Below, piece by piece: positions 1 to 6,549 of a stretch of 17,031 nucleotides of DNA. The translations under genes were made by a program, and so were the position numbers. Source of the DNA: AVCC01 sp041736255 (GTDB lineage Bacteria; Pseudomonadota; Gammaproteobacteria; Burkholderiales; Burkholderiaceae_D); NCBI GenBank assembly GCA_041736255.1, contig JBGSTZ010000092.1, forward strand, positions 1 through 17,031, read 5' to 3'. Under the pieces are notes generated by a model. The model was not told where the DNA came from, made no database searches, and saw nothing but the letters and a program-made list of their open reading frames with translations. Numbering within the stretch: the first letter of the stretch is position 1; each line of letters begins with the position of its first letter.

Positions 1-737
1 GCGTCGGTCCGGTTGCGGTCGGCGCGCATCTGGCCCGGTTCCTGCCGAATCTGCGCAGCGCCGGCTACCAGCGCGAGGAAACTGACATCGGCGCAGGTAT
101 AGGAGCTATTGCGGCCGCGCCGTTCGGCTCGGCCGGCATCCTGCCGGTTTCGTGGATGTACATCGCGATGATGGGCGCGGCAGGTCTCACCGCAGCCACC
201 GAGGTCGCGATCCTGGCCGCCAATTACATCGCCCGCCGCTTGTCGCCGCACTATCCGGTGCTGTATTCGGGCCACGACGGGCTGGTCGCGCACGAATGCA
301 TCCTCGATCTGCGCCCGCTGACCGCCGCCACCGGCATCAGCAACGAAGACGTCGCCAAGCGCCTGATGGATTTCGGCTTCCACGCGCCGACCATGAGCTT
401 TCCGGTGCCCGGCACGCTGATGATCGAGCCGACCGAAAGCGAATCGCAAGCCGAGATGGACCGCTTCATCGACGCCATGATCGCGATCCGGCAAGAAATC
501 GCGAAGGTCGCAAGCGGCGAATTCGACCGCGCCGACAACCCCTTGAAACACGCACCGCATACCGCGCAAGTGGTCTGCGCTGACGTCTGGGAACATGCGT
601 ACAGCCGTGAAATTGCAGCCTATCCGCTGCCATCGCTGCTCCGGCAGAAATACTGGCCGACGGTCGGGCGCGCCGACAACGTGTATGGCGACCGCAATCT
701 GTTCTGCGGCTGCGTGCCGGTGGGCGAGTATGAGTAA
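1..737 (+). CDS. gcvP: Glycine dehydrogenase (decarboxylating) P-protein, C-terminal part
   Basis: This is the 3' end of a gene that begins before the window; the reading frame is already open at base 3 and closes with TAA at 735-737, giving 244 codons. The P-protein is the PLP-dependent decarboxylase of the glycine cleavage system: it decarboxylates glycine and passes the aminomethyl group to the lipoyl arm of GcvH in the cytoplasm. Family hallmarks seen are VGPVAVGAHLA at the start, the APFGSAGILPVSWMYIAMMG segment, GLTAATEVAILAANYIA, YSGHDGLVAHECILDLRP, the MDFGFHAPTMSFPVPGTLMIEPTES block and a C-terminal NVYGDRNLFCGC motif. The PLP-binding lysine lies upstream and cannot be checked. Full-length relatives have about 950 residues, so roughly the last quarter is here. 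gcvT and gcvH normally precede it. Confidence 0.96.
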   Translation, partial: VGPVAVGAHLARFLPNLRSAGYQREETDIGAGIGAIAAAPFGSAGILPVSWMYIAMMGAAGLTAATEVAILAANYIARRLSPHYPVLYSGHDGLVAHECILDLRPLTAATGISNEDVAKRLMDFGFHAPTMSFPVPGTLMIEPTESESQAEMDRFIDAMIAIRQEIAKVASGEFDRADNPLKHAPHTAQVVCADVWEHAYSREIAAYPLPSLLRQKYWPTVGRADNVYGDRNLFCGCVPVGEYE

Positions 738-751
738 GGATGAGCGGTAGC

Positions 752-782
752 CAAGATCGGCCGCCGCAACTTGCTGATCTTG
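752..782 (+). terminator. Possible hairpin downstream of gcvP
   Basis: CAAGATC at 752-758 is complementary to GATCTTG at 776-782 with a 17-base loop, starting 15 bases after the gcvP stop codon. There is no T-run after it, so it is a weak terminator candidate or a transcript-end stabiliser. Confidence 0.25.
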
Positions 783-821
783 CTGCAGCGTTCCGCTAAT
801 ATTCAACCGAACATTGGGGCA

Positions 822-838
822 TGCATAAAAATTATGCA
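822..838. repeat. Perfect dyad TGCATAA-AAA-TTATGCA
   Basis: Seven-base arms at 822-828 and 832-838 are separated by three A residues. The short symmetric form suits an operator at least as well as an RNA hairpin. It lies about 190 bases before fimT and about 50 bases upstream of the TATACT box at 888-893. Confidence 0.5.
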
Positions 839-853
839 ATGTAAATAAGCGAG

Positions 854-877
854 ATACAGAAATACAGAAATACAACA
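854..877. repeat. Three tandem 8-bp units, ATACAGAA-like
   Basis: ATACAGAA at 854-861 and 862-869 are identical and directly adjacent; a third, diverged unit ATACAACA follows at 870-877. They lie just upstream of the TATACT box at 888-893. They could be binding sites for an activator or simple slippage repeats. Confidence 0.45.
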
Positions 878-1028
878 TGTGTATTTTTATACTCTGCAAC
901 TGACGGCAAAATTAACAGAGAGCGAGAGAGCACATTGGAGAGAAAAAAGCTAATCCTGTCCAGTTGATAGTTGCCGCACATCAAATACATGTGTCAAGAT
1001 AACCACGCTTCGATTAGACTCTTATGCT

Positions 1029-1568
1029 ATGCACAAATCACACGGATTTACTTTGATTGAATTGATGGTTGTGCTGACAATCGTCGCCATCCTCAGTGCA
1101 ATTGCTGCGCCATCACTCAAGCGGATGATTCAATCGACTACGATATCGGGCAACGTAAACACCTTTCTGGCCGACATGCGCTATGCGCGCAGCGAATCCA
1201 TTCGGCGGGGCGGAGGAGTTGTCATGTGCCGCAGCGACGCTCCTGAGGCGGCCAATCCAACTTGCGACAGCAGTAACGATACTAAAGCAAGTGGATGGGT
1301 TAGCGGCTGGATTATTTTTCACGCTTTGGAAAGGGATGATGTGCAAGCGTCTTCCGAAACATTGCTGCGTGTGCAGTCGCCTATCACCTCGATAGATTCT
1401 ATTGCGACCACCGTTAGCAAATTCCGATTTACCGCCACCGGACGAAGCTCTTCTTCGGCCGGGTCGCTCGTGTTTGGCGGAGGCAACTATGCTGCTGATA
1501 TCCGACGACGCGTATGCATCTCTTCTAGTGGCCGCCCCCGAATAGCCTCCAATTCAGACGAATGCTGA
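1029..1568 (+). CDS. fimT: Type IV pilus minor pseudopilin FimT/GspH family
   Basis: A 179-residue prepilin-like protein, first gene of the minor-pilin cluster. The short leader MHKSHG is followed by the prepilin peptidase site G6|F7, then TLIEL with the conserved Glu at mature position 5 and a hydrophobic helix to about residue 28. The globular part contains the FimT/GspH features: the arm after the helix (FLADMRYARSESIRRG) and a C-terminal CISSSGRPR segment. Such proteins initiate or cap the pilus fibre in the inner membrane, and some FimT proteins bind DNA for uptake. The ATG at 1029 has no clear Shine-Dalgarno, but an earlier start would lengthen the leader beyond the usual. Ten bases separate it from pilV. 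The fimT name follows position and family; fimU or gspH-like would be equivalent. Confidence 0.88.
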   Translation: MHKSHGFTLIELMVVLTIVAILSAIAAPSLKRMIQSTTISGNVNTFLADMRYARSESIRRGGGVVMCRSDAPEAANPTCDSSNDTKASGWVSGWIIFHALERDDVQASSETLLRVQSPITSIDSIATTVSKFRFTATGRSSSSAGSLVFGGGNYAADIRRRVCISSSGRPRIASNSDEC

Positions 1569-1578
1569 ACCAGGAACC

Positions 1579-2151
1579 ATGAAAACACCATCTATGTATC
1601 GCCACCATCAAACCGGGGCCTCGCTCATTGAAGTGCTGGTCGCGCTACTGTTGCTGTCATTGGGGATGCTGTCTCTGGCTGCAACGCTGTCTTTCGCCAT
1701 ACAGATGCCCAAGTTATCGGGCTACCGTGCGACCGCCACCAACCTGGCCTCCGGTTATGTCGAGCGCATGCGGGCCAACTCCGGAGTGGATGGCTTCGGC
1801 GGGTTCAACAACGGCGCCTACGACAAGCCCAGCAGTTACGGACAGGAAGCACCAGACCCGGCAACCACCTGCGAATACCCTGAATGTACTGCTGCCAAAC
1901 TGGCCAAAATGGACTTTGAAGAAATGCAGGTCGCAGTGCGCGCAGGGCTGCCTGCTGGCGGTCTTTTGATGAAGCGTGACAACAACAGCGGCATCATCAG
2001 CAGCACCACCGGCAACTTGTGGATTGTGTGGCTGGAACCTGACACGAACGCTGCAATCGACCCGTCATCCTCTGACAATTGCCCGCCCGAAGTAACGGAT
2101 ACCGACACCGACTCCAGGCCGCGCTGTCTCTATGTGAGATTCAAGATATGA
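1579..2151 (+). CDS. pilV: Type IV pilus modification/minor pilin PilV
   Basis: A 190-residue minor pilin. The 13-residue leader ends in G13, followed by A14-S-L-I-E18, so cleavage would leave the conserved Glu at mature position 5. The hydrophobic stretch VLVALLLLSLGMLSLAA runs to about residue 35. PilV is part of the PilV/W/X priming complex that starts pilus assembly in the inner membrane. The middle of the protein has the typical ATNLASGYVERMRAN helix end, and the C-terminus ends in CLYVRFKI. A GGAA sequence before the ATG is a plausible ribosome site. The stop codon overlaps the pilW start by four bases (ATGA at 2148-2151), implying translational coupling. Confidence 0.9.
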   Translation: MKTPSMYRHHQTGASLIEVLVALLLLSLGMLSLAATLSFAIQMPKLSGYRATATNLASGYVERMRANSGVDGFGGFNNGAYDKPSSYGQEAPDPATTCEYPECTAAKLAKMDFEEMQVAVRAGLPAGGLLMKRDNNSGIISSTTGNLWIVWLEPDTNAAIDPSSSDNCPPEVTDTDTDSRPRCLYVRFKI

Positions 2152-3176
2152 CCCGCCATCGGCTCTCGCCAGGCCCGCGGTGCCTTAAAGGATTTTCGTT
2201 GATCGAACTAATGATCTCCCTGACCATAGGGTTGATCATTACGGTCGCGGTTTTTTCCGCATATATGGGCGTAGCGGGAGCCAGCAAAATGGCTGAAGCG
2301 CAAGGGCGCATGAACGAAGATGCCCAGGCGGCACTGACCATTCTGAGCCAACAGCTGCGAATGGCGGGGAACAATCCCGATCAGGCCAACCGTTTCGACG
2401 ATGCCGATCCCACGCTCTCCAGCCGCCGAAATCCGGTCTATCTTCCGGAGCCGACATATGATGAATATGCACTGCTACCGCCCACGTTCGAGCTCTCTGC
2501 ATTCCGTATCCGGGGCTGCGATGGACCGTTCAGCAACATCACTACAGCAACCGACCTCGACCGCCTCACCTGCGCGGCAGGGGCCAGCACGGCACCGGAT
2601 TCGATTGCGCTCAGTTACGAAGCGGATAGGTTCAATACCGTGCCTACCGCCGGCGGCTTGCCGACCGACTGCCTCGGGAGTGCGCTGAATCCGATTACGG
2701 CCACATTCCCGGCCAGCACTCCCGCTACCGCAGTGAGCAGCGGGCCATACTACGTGGCAGACAACCGATTTTATGTTGGCACCGTATCCTCCATCCCCAG
2801 CCTGTATTGCAAAGGCAATGGCGGCAACAGCACGCCCCAACCGCTGGTTGAGAACATTGAAGATATGCAGTTTCTCTACGGCGCGACAAACACCACGGCG
2901 ATGGTAGCCGGCTATTTGCGCGCCGATGCAGTCATCAGTCAGGCCGACATGGCGGCCTTGCCCGACGATGCCGCGCGCTGGGTAAAAGTCAGAACGGTTC
3001 GCATCTGCGTGCTGGTGCGTAGCGAGGCTCCGGTTGTATCCGACGTAGCGTCAGCAGCTTACCGCGACTGTAACGGCACTCTGGAAACCAACCCACCGGA
3101 CCTCCGACTGCGGCACGCTTACTCCACCACAGTGGTATTGCGAAATCCGCAGCTGGAAATCCCTCCCTTGCCATGA
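2148..3176 (+). CDS. pilW: Type IV pilus assembly minor pilin PilW
   Basis: A 342-residue minor pilin. I start it at 2148, where ATG overlaps the pilV stop. An in-frame ATG at 2079 lies inside pilV and would give an improbable extra 23 residues. The leader MTRHRLSPGPRCLKG is cut at G15|F16, followed by SLIEL with Glu at mature position 5 and a hydrophobic helix (MISLTIGLIITVAVF). The segment after it (RMNEDAQAALTILSQQLRMAGN) is characteristic of PilW, as are the large size and the C-terminal VENIEDMQFLYG and VRICVLVRSE stretches. It acts with PilV and PilX in the pilus-priming complex. The TGA stop overlaps the pilX ATG by four bases. Confidence 0.92.
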   Translation: MTRHRLSPGPRCLKGFSLIELMISLTIGLIITVAVFSAYMGVAGASKMAEAQGRMNEDAQAALTILSQQLRMAGNNPDQANRFDDADPTLSSRRNPVYLPEPTYDEYALLPPTFELSAFRIRGCDGPFSNITTATDLDRLTCAAGASTAPDSIALSYEADRFNTVPTAGGLPTDCLGSALNPITATFPASTPATAVSSGPYYVADNRFYVGTVSSIPSLYCKGNGGNSTPQPLVENIEDMQFLYGATNTTAMVAGYLRADAVISQADMAALPDDAARWVKVRTVRICVLVRSEAPVVSDVASAAYRDCNGTLETNPPDLRLRHAYSTTVVLRNPQLEIPPLP

Positions 3177-3787
3177 AAATATTAGCACAATCTGCACACC
3201 ACCCAACGACGAGAAGAGGCTTGCCACTCACTCGATTGCCGCGCCCTCAGGACGGCGTAGTGCTGATCATTGCACTGATTTTGCTGGTCGTGATCTCGCT
3301 GCTTGCCGTCACCAGTGTCCGCAATGCCGGTTCCACGGCGAGCGTGTCCGGCAATGTGCGAACCACTGAGCTGGCTACCCAGGCCGCTGAAATCGCGTTG
3401 CGTTATTGTGAGGATTCAATCCTCCAAGTACCAGACTCCGACGGAGGCCAACCCACCTACACTTTGAATGGCCGGAATATTGAGCAAGTAAGTATCTCGC
3501 CGGATACCCCGCCGAAATGGCAAGACACAGCGAACAATTGGGATAGCGCTTCCACTAAGGCTTTTGCACTTTCACTGGATCTGGTCAACCAGGCCGGGAT
3601 GTCCGATAAAACCTACAAACGGCCGCCCGAATGCATGGTTGAGCGGCTAAGCACTACTGGCGATACAACTTCCTCCTTTGTAGTTACTGCACGCGGTTTC
3701 GGCCCTGAAGTAGTGGAAGCTGATGCGAGCCGCAGCCGCCCCGTTGGCAGCGAAGTCTGGCTGCAATCCCACATTCGATCACAATAA
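3173..3787 (+). CDS. pilX: Type IV pilus assembly protein PilX
   Basis: A 204-residue protein starting at the ATG that overlaps the pilW stop codon. After a long 28-residue polar leader ending PQDG comes a strongly hydrophobic segment VVLIIALILLVVISLLAV, then SVRNAGSTASVSGNVRTTELATQAAEIALRYCE. This matches the PilX N-terminal domain, which lacks the Glu5 of ordinary pilins. PilX is a minor pilin that caps or primes the fibre and in other systems partners the tip protein PilY1. No pilY1 follows; the next gene, 94 bases on, encodes a different secreted repeat protein. The longer spacing suggests that the downstream genes have an extra promoter or RNA-processing signal. Confidence 0.88.
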   Translation: MKILAQSAHHPTTRRGLPLTRLPRPQDGVVLIIALILLVVISLLAVTSVRNAGSTASVSGNVRTTELATQAAEIALRYCEDSILQVPDSDGGQPTYTLNGRNIEQVSISPDTPPKWQDTANNWDSASTKAFALSLDLVNQAGMSDKTYKRPPECMVERLSTTGDTTSSFVVTARGFGPEVVEADASRSRPVGSEVWLQSHIRSQ

Positions 3788-3811
3788 AATCAAAAAATAT
3801 AACTAGGAATT

Positions 3812-3870
3812 TCTGCCATTTACGAGTTGTGGACACGTGCGCTAAATTATTAATAGTTGTAAATGCCAGA
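3812..3870 (+). repeat. Imperfect inverted repeat in the pilX-downstream gap
   Basis: TCTGCCATTTAC at 3812-3823 and GTAAATGCCAGA at 3859-3870 form 12-base arms with one mismatch, enclosing a 35-base loop. The right arm ends just before the AGGAATT ribosome site of the next gene, and the same AGGAATT also precedes the left arm. The loop contains TTGTGG and TAAATTATTAAT, which could act as promoter elements, but the spacing is poor. A role in setting expression of the repeat-protein gene separately from pilVWX is possible. Confidence 0.35.
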
Positions 3871-3881
3871 TAGGAATTCAC

Positions 3882-5129
3882 ATGATTAAGCTCTTCCGCG
3901 CCATATTGCCCATCGCCCGATTCGGCCATCGCACACCATGGGTGCTACTGCGTCCGGGATCTTTTTGTCATGCCTCGTCTTCGGGTGTCAACGCACGCCG
4001 ATGGAGATTTCGGCTTGTCGCGCTGCTGCTAATCTGGCTACCGGTGCAGGCGGCGGAAAGCTACAATTTTCCAAACAATCTGCCCCCAGGCTGCAGCGGT
4101 AACAACGGCACCTACAATTGCGGGGCGCTGACGCTCGCGGCCCACGATGTGATAACCGTCAACTCGCCAATCACCATCACAGTCGGCGGTAATTTCACAA
4201 CCGGCACCGGCAGCAAAATCAATGAAGGGGGTTCCGCCGCCGACCTTACCCTTGTAGTCAACGGGATGACCGACCTGGGCGACGGCACCTTTCTGAGCGC
4301 GAACTTGAGGGGTATCGGCACCGTCACCACCGGTGCTCGAAGCGACATCCGAGGCAATATCACTACGATCGCCGGCGTCGTCAACATCGGCAACATCAAC
4401 ACAGTCTTCGGCAAGATCACCACGGACTCCGCCGCCATCAACGTCGGCGATCACAGCAGCGTCACCGGCGCGATCACCACCACGGTCGCTGGCGTCGTCA
4501 CCGTCGGCGCTAACAGCACCATCGTTGGCAATATTAAAACTGCTTCCGGTGCCGTCAACATCGGTTCCAGCAGCACGGTCGATGGATCGATCATCAGCGG
4601 TATCGCCGGCGCTATCACGATAGGAAACCACGTAAAAGTCACCGGCGATGTCGCCACCACCTACCACGGCAGCGAAGTCGGCGCCGGCGCCATCACCATC
4701 GGATCAAATAGCGAGGTCGGCGGCAATATCACCACCAAAGCCGGCGCCATCACAGTAGGGAATACAACCAAGGTCAGCGGCGGTATCGGCACCGACGAAG
4801 GCGCCATCACAGTGGGGAATCACGCAAAGGTCAATGATTCGGTTTGCACCGGTACAGCCGGCGCCATCACAGTGGGGAGCAATACAGACGTTGGCGGCAA
4901 TCTGGCGACCCTTGCTGGCGCCATCACCGTCGGCAGTGCGAGCAACATCGACGGCGCACTCATCTTCAATGGCGCCGGAGCCAGAACAGTGGCACCTAAT
5001 GCAACGGTCGGCGCAACGCCGAATAGCTCGGAGTGTCCTGCTTCACCTGACGAAGATCCCCCAACAGAACCAGAACCTCTCAAAATAGACAACAAATCGC
5101 GCCAGTGGCGTCAACTTTTCATGCGCTAG
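3882..5129 (+). CDS. Secreted beta-helix repeat protein, MshQ N-terminus-like
   Basis: A 415-residue protein with a good ribosome site (AGGA, 8 bases before ATG). Residues 1-42 are an unusually long basic N-region; residues 43-57 (FRLVALLLIWLPVQA) look like a signal-peptide core with cleavage near residue 57-58. The mature start SYNFPNNLPPGCSG...NCGALTL has a likely disulfide (C71/C80). Residues 152-376 are about ten repeats of 19-20 residues, consensus GAITVGxxxxVxGxIxT, predicted to form a right-handed beta-helix. The C-tail is Pro/Glu-rich and ends in RQWRQLFMR. From memory, the N-terminal style matches the beginning of large MshQ/DUF6701 proteins of MSHA pili, but the long C-terminal region of those is absent. 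Placement between pilX and pilE, the normal pilY1 slot, suggests an exported pilus-associated or surface protein. The function is inferred only. Confidence 0.8.
   Translation: MIKLFRAILPIARFGHRTPWVLLRPGSFCHASSSGVNARRWRFRLVALLLIWLPVQAAESYNFPNNLPPGCSGNNGTYNCGALTLAAHDVITVNSPITITVGGNFTTGTGSKINEGGSAADLTLVVNGMTDLGDGTFLSANLRGIGTVTTGARSDIRGNITTIAGVVNIGNINTVFGKITTDSAAINVGDHSSVTGAITTTVAGVVTVGANSTIVGNIKTASGAVNIGSSSTVDGSIISGIAGAITIGNHVKVTGDVATTYHGSEVGAGAITIGSNSEVGGNITTKAGAITVGNTTKVSGGIGTDEGAITVGNHAKVNDSVCTGTAGAITVGSNTDVGGNLATLAGAITVGSASNIDGALIFNGAGARTVAPNATVGATPNSSECPASPDEDPPTEPEPLKIDNKSRQWRQLFMR
4335..5009 (+). repeat. 57/60-bp coding tandem repeats
   Basis: The repeats encode 19-20-residue units. The DNA core GGCGCCATCAC recurs at 4686, 4743, 4800, 4860 and 4917, i.e. 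spaced 57, 57, 60 and 57 bases; a variant, GGCGCTATCAC, is at 4608, 78 bases earlier because one unit carries a six- to seven-residue insertion (TYHGSEVGA region). The later units are nearly identical at the DNA level, which indicates recent duplication or gene conversion, while the earlier units are more diverged. Confidence 0.9.
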
Positions 5130-5136
5130 CATGAAA
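5117..5136 (+). promoter_or_regulatory. Perfect hairpin across the repeat-protein stop codon
   Basis: TTTCATGC at 5117-5124 pairs perfectly with GCATGAAA at 5129-5136 around a GCTA loop, and the TAG stop (5127-5129) lies at the loop. There is no T-run, so simple termination is unlikely. It sits 33 bases before the pilE start and could affect coupling, RNA stability or processing between the two genes. Confidence 0.45.
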
Positions 5137-5168
5137 TGTCAGCAGGAATTCAATCAGGAGCACGCTGC

Positions 5169-5633
5169 ATGCGTTTTTATTTTCTCTCCCATACACCACC
5201 ATCCCGGAACTCCGGGTTTACGTTGATCGAGCTGATGATCGTTGTGGCAATCGTGGCAATTTTGGCCAGCATAGCCCTGCCTTCGTATACCAGTTACGTC
5301 GCCAGAGCAAAGCGGGCAGATGCCCGGACCCAGCTTGTGCAGGCAGCCCAGTTCATGCAGCGCTTTTATGCTGCCAATGACACTTTTGAAAAAGATCGCG
5401 CCGAAAATCCTGTGATCGATAAAATTCCCGGGAATTTAAAGCAGTCTCCCGCAGACAGCATCGCAATCTACAAACTTGAGATTCCAACTGCTACATCAAC
5501 TTCGTATGAAATCCAAATGGTTCCCGTGAGCGGAGGGTCGATGGCCGCGGATTCGTGTGGAACCTTTACCTTGACCTCAACTGGAATACGCGGAGTGTCA
5601 GGCACAACCGCGCGCGACACTTGCTGGAAATAA
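5169..5633 (+). CDS. pilE: Type IV pilin PilE-like minor pilin
   Basis: A 154-residue prepilin. I choose the ATG at 5169 because CAGGAG lies 8 bases upstream; the in-frame ATG at 5136 has no ribosome site and falls inside a hairpin. The leader MRFYFLSHTPPSRNSG is cut at G16|F17, followed by TLIELMIVVAIVAILASIALPSY with Glu at mature position 5. The arm YTSYVARAKRADARTQLVQAAQFMQRFYA and the C-terminal pair of cysteines (DSCGTF and the final TCWK) forming the D-region loop are typical of PilE-type pilins at the end of fimT-pilVWX-pilY1 clusters. Such proteins are minor fibre components rather than the major PilA subunit. It closes the cluster; the next strong signal is a bidirectional terminator. 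Confidence 0.9.
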   Translation: MRFYFLSHTPPSRNSGFTLIELMIVVAIVAILASIALPSYTSYVARAKRADARTQLVQAAQFMQRFYAANDTFEKDRAENPVIDKIPGNLKQSPADSIAIYKLEIPTATSTSYEIQMVPVSGGSMAADSCGTFTLTSTGIRGVSGTTARDTCWK

Positions 5634-5850
5634 CGCAATGCATCGTGGTTCCGTCGCATTCACCGGCACACGTAAATTCGGCAGCATCGGACCGCATCAC
5701 CCATGACGGAAATGCTCGCGAGACGGCCGTCTTACTCTGAATAAACATAGGAGTATATGTAATAACAATGCACTTTGCGCATTAAAAAATTGGGTATTAA
5801 AAAATACAGTGTTCTGTATATATATCCTGCCCACGCAGCGCTTTACATGC
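5634..5850. other. Non-coding gap after pilE
   Basis: No gene is visible. The right half (5740-5820) is strongly AT-rich. It contains a dyad ATACAG-TGTT-CTGTAT at 5804-5819 and a GTATT-AAAA-AATAC repeat just before it. Since the flanking genes converge here, these are more likely transcript-end structures than promoter elements. Confidence 0.5.
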
Positions 5851-5889
5851 AAAAACGCCCGCAAGCTGCGATAGCTTGCGGGCGTTTTT
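5851..5889. terminator. Bidirectional intrinsic terminator
   Basis: A perfect 17-base inverted repeat: arms at 5851-5867 and 5873-5889 with loop GCGAT. The core stem is GC-rich (CGCCCGCAAGCT) and each strand ends in five T residues. It serves the plus-strand pilus cluster and the minus-strand gdhA remnant, which converge here. Confidence 0.92.
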
Positions 5890-5919
5890 GATGCGGTAAT
5901 CGTGCAGATTGCTTACACT

Positions 5920-6549
5920 TTACGCCACGCCCTGATCGATCATCGCGTCTGCCACCTTGCGGAAACCGGCGATATTCGCGCCTAGCACCAGGTTGCCGTT
6001 CTGGCCAAACTCGGCCGCAGTGGTGCTGACGGTCTCGTAAATGTTGTTCATGATGACGTGTAGGCGGCGATCCAATTCTTCGAAAGTCCACAGCTGCATG
6101 CTGGCGTTTTGCACCATTTCCAGTTGGCTGGTGGCAACACCGCCGGCGTTGGCTGCTTTGCCCGGGCCGTAGCTGATACCGGCAGCCAGGAACTTGTCGA
6201 TTGCGCCCTGGGTCGATGGCATGTTGGCACCTTCGGAAATGCAAGTGCAACCGTTCTTCAACAATGCTACCGCATCGGCTTCGTTCAGCTCGTTTTGGGT
6301 GGCGCTCGGGAATGCGGCGTCGCACGGCACCGACCAGAGCGGATTGCGGCCGGCCGGATAGTCTGCTAGCGCCGTATAACGGGCCTCAGGGTGATGCTAG
6401 ACATAGACTGCCAGCGAAGCGCCATCGACCTCCTTGAGTTGCTTCAGGGTTTCCAGGTTGATGCCTTCTGCATGGTGAATAATGCCGTGCGAGTCGCTGA
6501 CGGTGACCGGTTTGGCGCCGACCTGCTGCAATTTTTCGACCGTGTATCC
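5920..6549 (-). pseudogene. gdhA: Decayed NADP-type glutamate dehydrogenase, C-terminal remnant
   Basis: About 209 codons of the C-terminal half of glutamate dehydrogenase (2-oxoglutarate + NH4+ + NADPH to glutamate). Recognisable blocks read on the minus strand are GYTVEKLQQVGAKPVTVSDS, the PCDAAFPSATQNEL block, SEGANMPST, APGKAANAGG-like (SYGPGKAANAGGVATS) and GANIAGFRKVADAM before the TAA at 5920-5922. An in-frame TAG at 6397-6399 interrupts it between SLAVYV and HHPEARY. Homology stops abruptly near 6549, so the first half, including the catalytic lysine of the GGGKGG motif and most of the dinucleotide-binding turn, is missing. The 136-residue ORF from 6330 is therefore not a functional enzyme. 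Family length is about 450 residues. Confidence 0.9.

Larger units (their letters stand above)
738..1028. other. AT-rich spacer between gcvP and fimT
   Basis: No credible gene is seen. The spacer is markedly more AT-rich than its neighbours and probably holds the gcvP transcript end and the promoter of the pilin cluster. A TATACT at 888-893 would serve as a -10 box, but no convincing -35 lies 16-19 bases upstream, so it is only a weak candidate. No sigma-54 (TGGCAC-N5-TTGCA) site of the PilR type was recognised. Inverted and tandem repeats in the spacer are listed separately. Confidence 0.6.

Noticed and set aside
4038..4667. 209-codon open frame on the minus strand opposite the repeat protein
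   Set aside because: Asp/Gly/Val-rich low-complexity translation produced by the antisense of the repeats; no ribosome site and no family character.
4686..4927. Regularly spaced identical segments resembling a CRISPR array
   Set aside because: Spacing is exactly 19 or 20 codons, the repeats stay in one reading frame and encode a consistent protein motif, and the units between them are homologous rather than unique.
5136..5168. Upstream ATG for pilE
   Set aside because: It lies in a hairpin without a ribosome site and would lengthen the prepilin leader by 11 residues; CAGGAG points to 5169.
5812..5829. LexA-like site: CTGTATATATAT matches one half of an SOS box
   Set aside because: The second half-site is only partly matched, and it lies between convergent genes with nothing to regulate.
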